A stretch of DNA of 64,000 nt, taken from positions 1,550,001-1,614,000 of the forward strand of contig NZ_CP124681.1 of the NCBI RefSeq assembly GCF_029961765.1, read 5' to 3'. The translations under genes were made by a program, and so were the position numbers. Positions within the stretch are counted from its first letter, which is position 1. Each line of letters starts with the position of its first letter. Below the pieces are notes generated by a model. The model worked only from the letters and a program-made list of their open reading frames with translations. It made no database searches and was not told the DNA's origin. Below, one piece after another: positions 33,168 to 41,953 of this stretch. Origin of the DNA: Nocardioides sp. QY071. GTDB taxonomy: Bacteria; Actinomycetota; Actinomycetes; Propionibacteriales; Nocardioidaceae.

Positions 33168-34429
33168 CCGCCAGGTCCCGCGTCAGCCGGCGCGGTCTCC
33201 TCGGCGGTGGCGCGGCCGCCGCCGGGGTGGCCGGCGCCTTCGCGGCCGGACGGATCGCGGCACCCGACCCCGCGAAGGTCGCGGCGCCGACGGCGTCGTA
33301 CCCCTTCCACGGCGAGCGCCAGGCGGGCATCGTCACACCCGCCCAGGACCGGCTGCACTTCGTCGCGCTCGACGTGACGACCGAGGACCGCGACGAGCTC
33401 ATCGCGCTGCTGAAGGCCTGGACCGAGGCCGCCGCCCGGATGACCTCGGGCGAGTCCGCCGGCCCGGTCGGTGCGGTCGACGGCCCGGGCAACGCGCCAC
33501 CGGACGACACCGGCGAGGCCCTGGACCTGCCGCCGAGCCGGCTCACGATCACCTTCGGGTTCGGCCCGGGACTGTTCGTCGACGCCGATGGCAAGGACCG
33601 GTTCGGCATCGCGGATCGCCGCCCGGAGGCGCTCGAGCAGCTGCCGAAGTTCTCCGCCGACGTGCTCGACCCGGCCCGCAGCGACGGCGACATCTGCATC
33701 CAGGCCTGCGCCGACGACCCGCAGGTCGCCGTGCACGCCATCCGCAACCTGGTCCGGATCGGGTTCGGTACGACGGCCGTGCGCTGGTCCCAGCTCGGAT
33801 TCGGCCGCACCTCGACCACCTCGACCAGCCAGTCCACGCCGCGCAACCTGTTCGGCTTCAAGGACGGCACCGCCAACATCAAGGCGGAGGAGCGCGAGGC
33901 CCTCGACGAGCACGTGTGGGTCGGGGCCGGCGACGACCCGAAGGCCGCCTGGCTGGCGGGCGGCTCGTACCTCGTGACCCGCCGGATCAACATGACCATC
34001 GAGGTCTGGGACCGGCAGTCGCTGGAGTCCCAGGAGCAGTTCGTCGGCCGCACCAAGGGCACGGGCGCGCCGCTGTCCGGTGGCGAGGAGATGTCCGACC
34101 CGGACTTCTCGATGCAGGGGAGTGCCGGGCCGATCATCCCGGTCGACTCCCACGTCCGCGTCGTGCATCCCGAGACGAACGACGGGGTGCGGATCCTGCG
34201 CCGCGGCTACAACTTCGTCGACGGCAGCAACGACGTCGGCGGCCTCGACGCGGGCCTGTTCTTCATCGCCTACCTCCGCGACCCGCGGACCCACTTCATC
34301 CCGCTACAGCGGGCGATGTCGAAGTCCGACGCGCTGATGGAGTACCTCCGCTTCACCGGCCAGGCGCTGTTCGCCGTACCTCCCGGCACCGGCAGGGGGG
34401 AGTACGTCGGACAGGCCCTCTTCGCCTGA
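33164..34429 (+). CDS. efeB: DyP-type peroxidase EfeB, Tat-exported; apparent CTG start
   Basis: A 421-residue heme peroxidase with a twin-arginine signal (RVSRRGLLGGGAAAAGVAG), the DyP motif GFKDG (about residues 231-235) and a later His region PVDSHVRVVHPE. It is thought to oxidise ferrous iron or act on heme at the cell surface. No ATG, GTG or TTG exists in this frame between a point well inside efeO and the Tat motif. The CTG at 33164 overlaps the efeO stop as CTGA, like the ATGA overlap usual between coupled genes, so CTG is the likely start. Confidence 0.88.
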   Translation: MTARSRVSRRGLLGGGAAAAGVAGAFAAGRIAAPDPAKVAAPTASYPFHGERQAGIVTPAQDRLHFVALDVTTEDRDELIALLKAWTEAAARMTSGESAGPVGAVDGPGNAPPDDTGEALDLPPSRLTITFGFGPGLFVDADGKDRFGIADRRPEALEQLPKFSADVLDPARSDGDICIQACADDPQVAVHAIRNLVRIGFGTTAVRWSQLGFGRTSTTSTSQSTPRNLFGFKDGTANIKAEEREALDEHVWVGAGDDPKAAWLAGGSYLVTRRINMTIEVWDRQSLESQEQFVGRTKGTGAPLSGGEEMSDPDFSMQGSAGPIIPVDSHVRVVHPETNDGVRILRRGYNFVDGSNDVGGLDAGLFFIAYLRDPRTHFIPLQRAMSKSDALMEYLRFTGQALFAVPPGTGRGEYVGQALFA

Positions 34430-34506
34430 GCGGAGCGGGTAGGCTGGCGGGGTCGCACAGCGTCGTGCCACGCCTTCTCCCGCACCACCTCGCGAAGGAC
34501 ATCGCT

Positions 34507-36096
34507 GTGACCGCTCGCCCCGTCGTACTCATCGCCGAAGAGCTGAGCCCCGCCACCGTCGAGGCGCTGGGGCCGGACTTCGAGATCCGCACCTGCAACG
34601 GGGCCGACCGCGCCGAGCTGCTGGCGGCGATCGCCGATGCCGACGCGATCCTGGTGCGGTCCGCGACCAGGGTCGACGCCGAGGCGCTGGCCGCCGCCGC
34701 CCGGCTCAAGGTCGTCGCGCGGGCCGGGGTCGGCCTCGACAACGTCGACGTGAAGGCCGCGACCCAGTCCGGCGTGATGGTCGTGAACGCCCCGACCTCC
34801 AATATCGTCTCGGCCGCCGAGCTCGCCGTCGCGCTGATGCTCGCCGCCGCCCGCCATGTCTCGCCGGCCCACGCCTCCCTGCGGGGCGGCGAGTGGAAGC
34901 GGTCGAAGTACACCGGCATCGAGCTGTTCGAGAAGACCGTCGGCATCGTCGGCCTCGGCCGGATCGGCGTCCTGGTCGCCCAGCGCCTCGCGGCGTTCGG
35001 CATGACCGTGATCGCCTACGACCCCTACGTCCAGGCCGGCCGCGCCGCCCAGGTCGGCGTGCGCCTCGTCGACCTCGACACCTTGATGACCGAGTCCGAC
35101 TTCATGTCGGTCCACCTGCCCAAGACCGCCGAGACCGTGGGCCTGATCGACGCCGACGCGCTCGCGAAGGCCAAGTCGTCGCTGGTCCTGGTCAACGCCG
35201 CGCGCGGCGGCATCGTCGACGAGGGCGCGCTGTACGACGCCCTCAAGACCGGTCGCATCGCGGCCGCCGGGCTCGACGTCTTCACTCAGGAGCCCTGCAC
35301 CGACAGCCCGCTCTTCGAGCTCGAGAACGTCGTCGCCACCCCCCACCTCGGTGCCTCCACCGACGAGGCCCAGGAGAAGGCCGGCATCGCCGTGGCGAGG
35401 TCGGTCCGCCTCGCCCTGTCCGGTGAGCTGGTCCCCGACGCGGTCAACGTCCAGGGCGGTGTCATCGCCGAGGACGTGCGCCCCGGCATCCCGCTGACGG
35501 AGAAGCTCGGCCAGATCTTCACCGCCGTCGCCGGCGAGGTCGCCCAGCAGCTGGACGTCGAGGTCCGCGGCGAGATCGCCGAGCACGACGTCAAGGTGCT
35601 CGAGCTCGCCGCACTCAAGGGCGTGTTCGCCCACGTCGTCGAGGAGCAGGTCTCCTTCGTCAACGCGCCGCTGCTCGCGGCCGAGCGCGGCATCGTCGTA
35701 CGCCTGGTGATGGACGGCGAGAGCGGCGACCACCGCAACCTGATCACCCTGCGCGGCACCCTCGCCGACGGCACCCAGGTCTCCGTGAGCGGCACCCTGG
35801 TCGGCATCGCCCAGAAGGAGCGGCTGGTCGAGGTCAACGGCTACCTCGTCGACATCGAGCCCACCGAGCATCTCGCGTTCTTCACGTACGTCGACCGGCC
35901 CGGCATGGTCGGCACGGTCGGCCAGATCCTCGGCGACGCCCTGGTCAACATCGCCGGCATGCAGGTCTCCCGCGAGACGAAGGGCGGCGAGGCGCTGGTC
36001 GCGCTGTCCGTCGACTCCGCCATCCCGGCCGACGCGCTCGCGCAGATCGAGACGGCCATCGAGGCCACGTCGATCCACGCGGTCGACCTGGCCTGA
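34507..36096 (+). CDS. serA: D-3-phosphoglycerate dehydrogenase, long form with ASB and ACT domains
   Basis: A 529-residue enzyme committing 3-phosphoglycerate to serine. It has the substrate-side first part, Rossmann motif VGIVGLGRIGVLVAQRLAAFG, catalytic segments RGGIVDEGALYDAL and ATPHLGASTDEAQEKA, an intervening (ASB) domain and a C-terminal ACT domain (FFTYVDRPGMVGTVGQILGD...) for serine feedback. This is the long type of M. tuberculosis. GTG 34507 has GAAGGA upstream. Runs toward a repeat-filled convergent gap. Confidence 0.96.
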   Translation: MTARPVVLIAEELSPATVEALGPDFEIRTCNGADRAELLAAIADADAILVRSATRVDAEALAAAARLKVVARAGVGLDNVDVKAATQSGVMVVNAPTSNIVSAAELAVALMLAAARHVSPAHASLRGGEWKRSKYTGIELFEKTVGIVGLGRIGVLVAQRLAAFGMTVIAYDPYVQAGRAAQVGVRLVDLDTLMTESDFMSVHLPKTAETVGLIDADALAKAKSSLVLVNAARGGIVDEGALYDALKTGRIAAAGLDVFTQEPCTDSPLFELENVVATPHLGASTDEAQEKAGIAVARSVRLALSGELVPDAVNVQGGVIAEDVRPGIPLTEKLGQIFTAVAGEVAQQLDVEVRGEIAEHDVKVLELAALKGVFAHVVEEQVSFVNAPLLAAERGIVVRLVMDGESGDHRNLITLRGTLADGTQVSVSGTLVGIAQKERLVEVNGYLVDIEPTEHLAFFTYVDRPGMVGTVGQILGDALVNIAGMQVSRETKGGEALVALSVDSAIPADALAQIETAIEATSIHAVDLA

Positions 36097-36106
36097 TCCG
36101 CCCGTC

Positions 36107-36245
36107 CTCCCCGTTGAGTTGCCCCGTCCTCACCGTTGAGTTGCCCCGTCCTCACCGTTGAGTTGCCGAACTCGACGGTGAGTCTGCGGCAAGTCAACGG
36201 TGAGTCTGCGGCAACTCGACGGTGAGGTTTGCGGCAACTCGACGG
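36107..36245. repeat. seven-unit 22-bp repeat with dyad symmetry
   Basis: The 12-mer CTCRACGGTGAG occurs seven times: reversed at 36107, 36129 and 36151, forward at 36171, 36193, 36215 and 36238, with 22-23 nt between successive units on each side. The set is symmetric about 36166. It occupies nearly the whole gap between the convergent serA and MocR-like genes. Confidence 0.85.
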
Positions 36246-36250
36246 AGGGG

Positions 36251-37705
36251 TCAGGCCACCAGGAACGGCTCGGACCCGACGGGCGGGGCAGCCGCACCGA
36301 CCCGGCCCGAGGTGACCACGGCCCAGGCGTCCGCGATGCGTCGTACGGCCTCGACCAGCTGGGGCGCCGCGATCGCGTAGGGCAGCCGGATGTAGCGGTC
36401 CAGGCCGCCCTCGGGCGCGAACGACGGGCCGGGCGCGAGGAGTACGCCGTGCCGCTCCGCCTCGGTCGACAGCGCGGTCGCGCCGGCGACGGGCAGATGG
36501 CACCACAGGGCCATCCCGCCGGCCGGAGTGCGGAACTCCCAGTCGGGCAGGTGCTCGGCGAGCGCGCCGGCCATCGCGTCGCGCTGCTCACGCAGCCGCG
36601 CCCGCTGGCCGCGCAGCACCGGCTCGAGGTCGCCGGTCAGCAGTCGGGTCAGCACCAGCTGCTCGAGCACGGGTACGCCGAGGTCGAGCCCGACCCGGGC
36701 CCGGGTCAGGCGGTCCACGAGCGCGTGCGGCGCGCGGATCCAGCCCAGCCGCAGGCCGCCCCAGATGCTCTTGCTCGCGCTGCCCACGCAGACGGCGTCC
36801 TTCGTCAGCGCCGCGAACGGCGTGCCCGCGTGGTCGTCGTCGAGCGCCAGCAGGTGGTGCGCCTCGTCGACGACGGGGACGGCGTCATGGCCGGCGAGCA
36901 GCCGCGCGTACCGCTCCCGGTCGGGCTCGGACATCACCAGCCCGGTCGGGTTGTGGAAGTCCGGCATCAGGTGGACCAGCCGCGGCTTGTGCCGGGTCAC
37001 GGTCGCGGTGACCGCGTCGAGGTCCCAGCCCGACGGGTCCAGCGCGATCGTCGTCAGCCGCCCGCCGCCGGTGCGCAGCGCCTGCACGGCGTTGGGGTAC
37101 GTCGGCGACTCCATCAGCACCCGGTCCCGCGGGCCCGCCAGCGCGCTGCCGATCACCGCGGTCGCCGCAAGCGCACCCGGGGTGACGATGATCTGCTCGG
37201 GTGCGGTCGGCAGCCCGCGGGCGTCGTACGTCGCCGCGACGGCGGCCTGCAGGTCGGGCATCCCGGCGGGGAAGTAGCCGTGTCCGCCCAGGTGCGCGGG
37301 CAGGTCGGCCGCCGCGTCGGCGTACACCGCCGCGATGCCCGGGGGAGCGGTCGCCGCCGCGCAGACCAGGTCGATGACGCCGTTGCCGACGTCGCTGGGC
37401 CACAGCGCCCGGTCGAGTGCGCGGGTGCGGCCGCCGGGCAGCCGGGTGAAGGTGCCCGCACCCTGCCGCGCCTCGGCGTACTGCGAGTCGCGCAGCACCG
37501 CATAGGCCCGGGTCACCGTCGTCCGGGAGACCCCGAGCGCGTCGGTCAGGTCGCGCTCGCTCGGCAGCCGGGTGCCGTAGCCGATCCGGCCGTCGCCGAT
37601 CAGCTCGCGCAGCGCGTCGGCCAGTCCGACGTACGCCGGCGACCGGTCGAAGCCCTCGACGAGCGAGGCCAGGCGCGTGGCTGACAGCGAAGTGGACTGC
37701 TCCAT
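36251..37705 (-). CDS. MocR-family regulator: GntR HTH fused to class I aminotransferase domain (YczR-like)
   Basis: A 484-residue regulator. Residues ~20-90 are a GntR winged helix (YVGLADALRELIGDGRIGYGTRLPSERDLTDALGVSRTTVTRAY); ~110-470 are a fold-type I aminotransferase domain with PLP lysine in SASKSIWGGLRLGW. Such proteins sense PLP or an amino compound instead of catalysing. It is divergent from a YczE-like membrane protein gene, the pairing that defines the YczR subgroup, so that gene is its likely target. ATG 37705 has GGAG 7 nt upstream. Confidence 0.9.
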   Translation of the reverse strand: MEQSTSLSATRLASLVEGFDRSPAYVGLADALRELIGDGRIGYGTRLPSERDLTDALGVSRTTVTRAYAVLRDSQYAEARQGAGTFTRLPGGRTRALDRALWPSDVGNGVIDLVCAAATAPPGIAAVYADAAADLPAHLGGHGYFPAGMPDLQAAVAATYDARGLPTAPEQIIVTPGALAATAVIGSALAGPRDRVLMESPTYPNAVQALRTGGGRLTTIALDPSGWDLDAVTATVTRHKPRLVHLMPDFHNPTGLVMSEPDRERYARLLAGHDAVPVVDEAHHLLALDDDHAGTPFAALTKDAVCVGSASKSIWGGLRLGWIRAPHALVDRLTRARVGLDLGVPVLEQLVLTRLLTGDLEPVLRGQRARLREQRDAMAGALAEHLPDWEFRTPAGGMALWCHLPVAGATALSTEAERHGVLLAPGPSFAPEGGLDRYIRLPYAIAAPQLVEAVRRIADAWAVVTSGRVGAAAPPVGSEPFLVA

Positions 37706-37757
37706 GCACTGCTCCGTGGTTCGTGTTGGTTCTGCACAGTACAGGCCATTCGTGCGT

Positions 37758-37784
37758 GATTGGCTATTTCAGAACAGTCCAATC
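37758..37784. promoter_or_regulatory. putative operator between the MocR- and YczE-like genes
   Basis: Inverted half sites GATTGG (37758-37763) and CCAATC (37779-37784), 21 bp from start to start (two helix turns). Near them ACAGT occurs twice (37735 region and 37774). The 96-bp divergent gap is the expected place for regulator sites. Confidence 0.45.
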
Positions 37785-37801
37785 CCCCTCACGCTGGTGT
37801 C

Positions 37802-38464
37802 ATGTCGATCGCCGCCCCTGCCCCTCGGGCCGCCGTCCAGCTCGCCGACCTCGGCCCCGTCGCCCAGCTCCGCGCGGGACGGCTGCCGCGCCGCCTCGTC
37901 CAGCTGTACGTCGGGCTGTACCTCTACGGCGTCAGCCTGGCCCTCATGGTGCTCGGCGACATCGGCCTGGCGCCGTGGGACGTGCTGCACTCCGGATTCA
38001 TCCGCCACGTCCCGATCACGCTGGGCCAGGCCGTCGTGCTGTTCAGCTTCGTGGTCCTCGTGCTGTGGATCCCGCTGCGCGAGAAGCCCGGCCTCGGCAC
38101 CATCTCCAACGCGATCGTGGTCGGCCTGTCCGCCGACCTCACACTGGCGATGTTCGACGCCCCCGACAACCTCGCAGTCCGGATCGCCTTCATGGTCGGC
38201 GGCATCGTCCTGTGTGGCCTCGCCACCGCCCTCTACATCGGCGCCCAGCTGGGCCGCGGCCCCCGCGACGGCCTGATGACCGGCCTGCACCGCCGTACCG
38301 GACTCTCGATCCGGCTGGTCCGCACCTGCATCGAGGTCGCCGTGGTCCTGATCGGCCTGGTCCTCGGCGGCACCCTCGGTCTCGGCACGGTCGCGTACGC
38401 GCTCACCATCGGGCCGATCGCGCAGTGGATGATGCCGTGGTTCCTGGTGGAGCTGGACTCCTGA
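37802..38464 (+). CDS. YczE/YyaS/YitT-like membrane protein
   Basis: A 220-residue protein with about six membrane segments (QLYVGLYLYGVSLALMVLGDIG, AVVLFSFVVLVLWIPL, TISNAIVVGLSADLTLAMF, IAFMVGGIVLCGLATALYIGA, CIEVAVVLIGLVLGG, YALTIGPIAQWMMPWFL). Motifs GDIGLAPWDVLH and GAQLGRGPRDGLMTGL match the YczE family. Its function is unknown; linkage with a MocR/YczR regulator suggests transport tied to B6 or amine metabolism. Confidence 0.85.
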   Translation: MSIAAPAPRAAVQLADLGPVAQLRAGRLPRRLVQLYVGLYLYGVSLALMVLGDIGLAPWDVLHSGFIRHVPITLGQAVVLFSFVVLVLWIPLREKPGLGTISNAIVVGLSADLTLAMFDAPDNLAVRIAFMVGGIVLCGLATALYIGAQLGRGPRDGLMTGLHRRTGLSIRLVRTCIEVAVVLIGLVLGGTLGLGTVAYALTIGPIAQWMMPWFLVELDS

Positions 38465-38568
38465 CCCGCAGCCGCGGCGCCCGGGAAGTCGGTGGGATCC
38501 CTGAACCGGACCCTGATTTGCCCGCCTGACCCTGCATGAGGAGAGGGTTCGCTGGATAGGCTCGGGCC

Positions 38569-39798
38569 ATGACCACCGACGGTTCCCAGGCCGCTGCCCC
38601 CGAGCCCGCCCCGCTCGCCCCTCCCGAGCCGGCCATCACGCTGACGGCACCGGAGGCGCCGGCTCCGGTCGTGGAGACCCAGGCGCCCAAGATGGCGCCG
38701 CAGGTCGAGGCGGCGATGGTGCCCGAGCTCGACGCGAAGGTCGACAACTTCCTGGCCTCGCTCGCGGCGGCCAAGGCGGGCAGCCCGGAGTTCGCGGCGC
38801 AGGCCGAGAACGTGCGCACGATGGGCGACGCCGACATCCGCAAGGCGGCCGAGACGTCCAACCGGATGCTCGACAAGCCGGTCACCGCGCTCAAGTCGGG
38901 CGGCATCGCGCAGGGCTCGACGGTCGGCAAGACGCTCCTCGAGTTGCGCCGCACGGTCGAGGACCTCGACCCCGGTCAGGCGACCGGCGTGAAGAAGTGG
39001 TGGGACAAGCTGCCCTTCAACGACAAGATCGAGGACTACTTCCGCAAGTACCAGTCCTCGCAGAGCCAGCTCAACGGCATCCTCCACTCGCTGCGCAGCG
39101 GGCAGGACGAGCTGACCCGCGACAACGTCGCGCTCAACCTGGAGAAGACCAACCTCTGGGGCGTGATGGGCCGGCTCAACCAGTACATCTACGTCGCCGA
39201 GAAGCTCGACGCGAAGCTGTCGGCCAAGATCGCCGAGCTCGAGCTGAGCGACCCCGAGACGGCCAAGACCCTGTCGCAGGACGTCCTGTTCTACGTCCGC
39301 CAGAAGCACCAGGACCTGCTGACCCAGCTGGCGGTGTCGATCCAGGCGTACCTCGCCATCGACATCATCATCAAGAACAACATCGAGCTGATCAAGGGCG
39401 TCGACCGGGCGACCACGACGACCATCTCCGCCCTGCGTACGGCGGTCATCGTCGCCCAGGCGCTGAGCAACCAGAAGCTGGTCCTCGACCAGATCACGGC
39501 GCTCAACACCACTACGTCCGCGATGATCCAGCGCACCTCGGAGATGCTCAAGGAGAACTCCGCCGCGATCCAGGAGCAGGCCGCGTCCTCGACCATCGGC
39601 ATCGAGCAGCTGCAGGCCGCGTTCGCCAACATCTACGCGACGATGGACTCGATCGACGAGTTCAAGCTCAAGGCGCTCGACAATATGTCGACCACGATCG
39701 GCGTGCTCGAGAACGAGGTGCAGAAGTCGAAGGCCTACCTCGACCGCGTCCAGCAGCACGACGCCCGCAACGCGGCCGGCACGCTGGACATCGGCTGA
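38569..39798 (+). CDS. TelA/KlaA family (toxic anion resistance) protein
   Basis: A 409-residue, mostly helical cytoplasmic protein. After a Pro/Ala-rich N-terminal ~50 residues comes the TelA domain (LDKPVTALKSGG...LLELRRTVEDLDPGQ..WWDKLPFNDKIEDYFRKYQSSQSQLNGILHSL...LTRDNVALNLEKTNLWGVMGRLNQYIYVAEKLDAKL). TelA proteins are associated with tellurite and anion resistance and envelope stress; mechanism unsettled. It is the first gene of the ten-gene operon ending at 50933; -10 box TAGGCT (38557-38562) ends exactly 6 nt before the ATG, so the operon mRNA probably starts at this codon. Confidence 0.9.
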   Translation: MTTDGSQAAAPEPAPLAPPEPAITLTAPEAPAPVVETQAPKMAPQVEAAMVPELDAKVDNFLASLAAAKAGSPEFAAQAENVRTMGDADIRKAAETSNRMLDKPVTALKSGGIAQGSTVGKTLLELRRTVEDLDPGQATGVKKWWDKLPFNDKIEDYFRKYQSSQSQLNGILHSLRSGQDELTRDNVALNLEKTNLWGVMGRLNQYIYVAEKLDAKLSAKIAELELSDPETAKTLSQDVLFYVRQKHQDLLTQLAVSIQAYLAIDIIIKNNIELIKGVDRATTTTISALRTAVIVAQALSNQKLVLDQITALNTTTSAMIQRTSEMLKENSAAIQEQAASSTIGIEQLQAAFANIYATMDSIDEFKLKALDNMSTTIGVLENEVQKSKAYLDRVQQHDARNAAGTLDIG

Positions 39799-39830
39799 GC
39801 TGACAGCACAGGGGACAGGACAGTTTTCGG

Positions 39831-40346
39831 GTGGGGCTGAAGTCGTGGTGGCGGCGGTCTCGGAGTGCTGCGCAGGAGCCGGCGTACGTCGTACCGCCGG
39901 CGCCGACCGAGCAGGACATCCGTGCCGCGCTCAACCAGGTGTACGCGATGCTCACCGACAACAACGCGCCGCCGGTGGTCATCTCGCGGGTGCAGCGGAT
40001 CGCGCGCACGATCAACCAGACGCTGCCGCGGCTCAGCCAGCTCGGCCTGGGCAGCGAGGAGTCCTACTCGGTGGTGGCGACGGCGACCGACTACCTCCCT
40101 GAGGCGCTGCAGTCCTACCTCCGGCTGCCGCGTGATTGGGCCGACACCCGGCCGATCGACGGGCCGAAGACGGCGCTGCTGATCCTCATCGAGGCGCTCG
40201 AGCTGCTCGGGGTCACGATGGACCAGATCCTCGACGCCGCCAACCGCGCCGACGCGCAGGCGCTGATCGCCCACAGCCGCTTCCTCGACGCCAAGTTCGG
40301 CCACTCCTCCTCGGGCGGCCCCGACCTCACGCTGGGAACCCCATGA
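39831..40346 (+). CDS. unknown helical protein next to TelA (171 aa)
   Basis: A 171-residue protein with an N-terminal basic/Trp patch (GLKSWWRRSRSAA) and then predicted helices: DIRAALNQVYAMLTDNNAPPVVISRVQRIARTI, ESYSVVATATDYLPEALQSYLRLP, KTALLILIEALELLGVTMDQIL. The patch may touch the membrane. The position after TelA recalls XpaC-TelA pairs in other bacteria, but I cannot show homology. It begins 33 nt after telA and its stop overlaps the AAA gene start (ATGA). I recognise no domain. Confidence 0.75.
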   Translation: MGLKSWWRRSRSAAQEPAYVVPPAPTEQDIRAALNQVYAMLTDNNAPPVVISRVQRIARTINQTLPRLSQLGLGSEESYSVVATATDYLPEALQSYLRLPRDWADTRPIDGPKTALLILIEALELLGVTMDQILDAANRADAQALIAHSRFLDAKFGHSSSGGPDLTLGTP

Positions 40347-41953
40347 CGACGCTCACCGAAGCCCTCGACGCCCTCGTCGCCGCGGCCCGCACCGCCGGGC
40401 TCGACGAGGCCGCCGCCCGTGCCGAGGGCGAGGCCGTCGCCGCCACCGTCTCCGAGCGCTCCCGTGGCGCCTTCGTCGACTGGTGCGCGCAGACCGGGCG
40501 TGAGCGCTCGGCCGAGGAGCACATGCTCGCGGCCAAGCGGGGCAACCGGTTCCGCGCCGGCCCGACGCCGCTGATGTCCCAGCTGCTGCTGGAGAAGTCC
40601 GCCGCGTCGGCCGACTACGCCGGCGCGCTCGCCGACGTCGCGCTGGCCGGCTCCGCGCTCGGCGAGCCCGGTCCCGATGCGGTCGGCGCCGCCACCACGG
40701 TCACCACCGCGCAGATGGGCGGCGGTTTCGAGGCTCGGTCGCTGGGCGACCTCGCACCTCAACCACCGCGGGGCGCCTTCGACCTTCCCACGCGCCAGCC
40801 GGTGCCCGGGCTCGGCGACCAGATGCTCGACCAGGTACGCCGCGTCGGCGAGCAGGTGCGCCGCCAGCTCGGCGCGCTCAACGAGGCGACCCCGACGGCG
40901 TCCACCGACGCGCCCGTGGTGCCGTCCGCGGACGGCGTACAGACCCAGACGGCGGAGCCGGAGCAGCCCGTCGAGAAGCCGGCCGAGGACCCCGAGCCCA
41001 CCAAGAGCGTCGAGGAGCTGCTCACCGAGCTCGACGGGCTGATCGGCCTGGCCAACGTCAAGGGCGAGATCCACCGCCAGGCCGCCGTGCTCCGCGTCGA
41101 GGGCCTGCGCAAGAAGGCCGGGCTGGAGAGCCCGACGATCACCCGCCACCTCGTCTTCAACGGCAACCCCGGCACCGGCAAGACCACGGTCGCGCGCCTG
41201 GTCGCCGGCATCTACCGCGCACTCGGCCTGCTCACCAAGGGCCAGTTGGTCGAGGTGGACCGATCCGAGCTGGTGGCCGGCTATCTCGGCCAGACCGCCG
41301 CGAAGACCGCCGAGGTCGTGAAGTCGGCCGAGGGCGGCGTGCTGTTCATCGACGAGGCGTACTCCCTCTCCGGTGACCAGTACGGCAAGGAGGCGATCGA
41401 CACCCTGGTCAAGGAGATGGAGGACAAGCGCGAGGACCTCGTGGTCATCGTCGCCGGGTACCCGCTCCCGATGGCGATCTTCATCTCCGAGAACCCGGGC
41501 CTGGAGAGCCGGTTCCGGACCACGATCGACTTCTCCGACTACACCGACGACGAGCTGGTCGCGATCTTCGCGTCGATGGTCGAAGGTGCCGACTACGACG
41601 CCGGCGAGCCGGTGCTGGCGCGGTTGCGCGAGATCCTCGGCGGCACCGAGCGCGGGCCGTCGTTCGGCAACGCGCGGTTCGTGCGCAACCTGATGGAGGC
41701 CGCGATCGGCCGCCACGCCTGGCGTCTGCGCGACATCGCGGCCCCCACCCTGGAGCAGCTGCGCGCCCTCGAGCCCGAGGACCTCGTAGTCGACCCCAAC
41801 GACGAGAACGACGTCGCCGCGCCCACCGACGGTGCGGTGGCCGCGCCAGCGGACGCTCCGCCCGCCGAGCCGGTCGACCCGTTCGGTGACGACGCCACGG
41901 TCGCCCGGAAGCCGAAGGACCCCCAGGCCGAGACCCCCGAGGAGGAGTCGTGA
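40343..41953 (+). CDS. CbbX/EccA-like AAA+ ATPase
   Basis: A 536-residue ATPase. Residues 1-230 are a poorly conserved helical and then linker region; 235-500 are the AAA+ domain: LDGLIGLANVKGEIHRQA, Walker A GNPGTGKTT (about 274-282), Walker B VLFIDEAY (333-340), sensor segments VIVAGYP and GLESRFRTTIDFSDYTDDEL, arginine-finger region FGNARFVRNLMEAAI. Relatives (CbbX, SpoVK, EccA) remodel protein complexes. Codons ~127-141 come from the dispersed repeat at 40724-40764. Coupled by 4-nt overlaps on both sides, so it is co-made with the GlnX-like sensor. Substrate unknown. Confidence 0.9.
   Translation: MTTLTEALDALVAAARTAGLDEAAARAEGEAVAATVSERSRGAFVDWCAQTGRERSAEEHMLAAKRGNRFRAGPTPLMSQLLLEKSAASADYAGALADVALAGSALGEPGPDAVGAATTVTTAQMGGGFEARSLGDLAPQPPRGAFDLPTRQPVPGLGDQMLDQVRRVGEQVRRQLGALNEATPTASTDAPVVPSADGVQTQTAEPEQPVEKPAEDPEPTKSVEELLTELDGLIGLANVKGEIHRQAAVLRVEGLRKKAGLESPTITRHLVFNGNPGTGKTTVARLVAGIYRALGLLTKGQLVEVDRSELVAGYLGQTAAKTAEVVKSAEGGVLFIDEAYSLSGDQYGKEAIDTLVKEMEDKREDLVVIVAGYPLPMAIFISENPGLESRFRTTIDFSDYTDDELVAIFASMVEGADYDAGEPVLARLREILGGTERGPSFGNARFVRNLMEAAIGRHAWRLRDIAAPTLEQLRALEPEDLVVDPNDENDVAAPTDGAVAAPADAPPAEPVDPFGDDATVARKPKDPQAETPEEES
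40724..40764. repeat. dispersed palindromic element, copy D, inside a coding sequence
   Basis: GGTTTCGAGGCTCGGTCGCT at the start and CGCACCTCAACC at the end. It is read in frame through the linker of the AAA ATPase as GFEARSLGDLAPQPP. Confidence 0.6.

Noticed and set aside
36107-36245. Regular repeats that could be taken for a CRISPR array
   Set aside because: Units are 12 nt with 10-nt spacers and change orientation in the middle; no unique 30-nt spacers and no cas genes.
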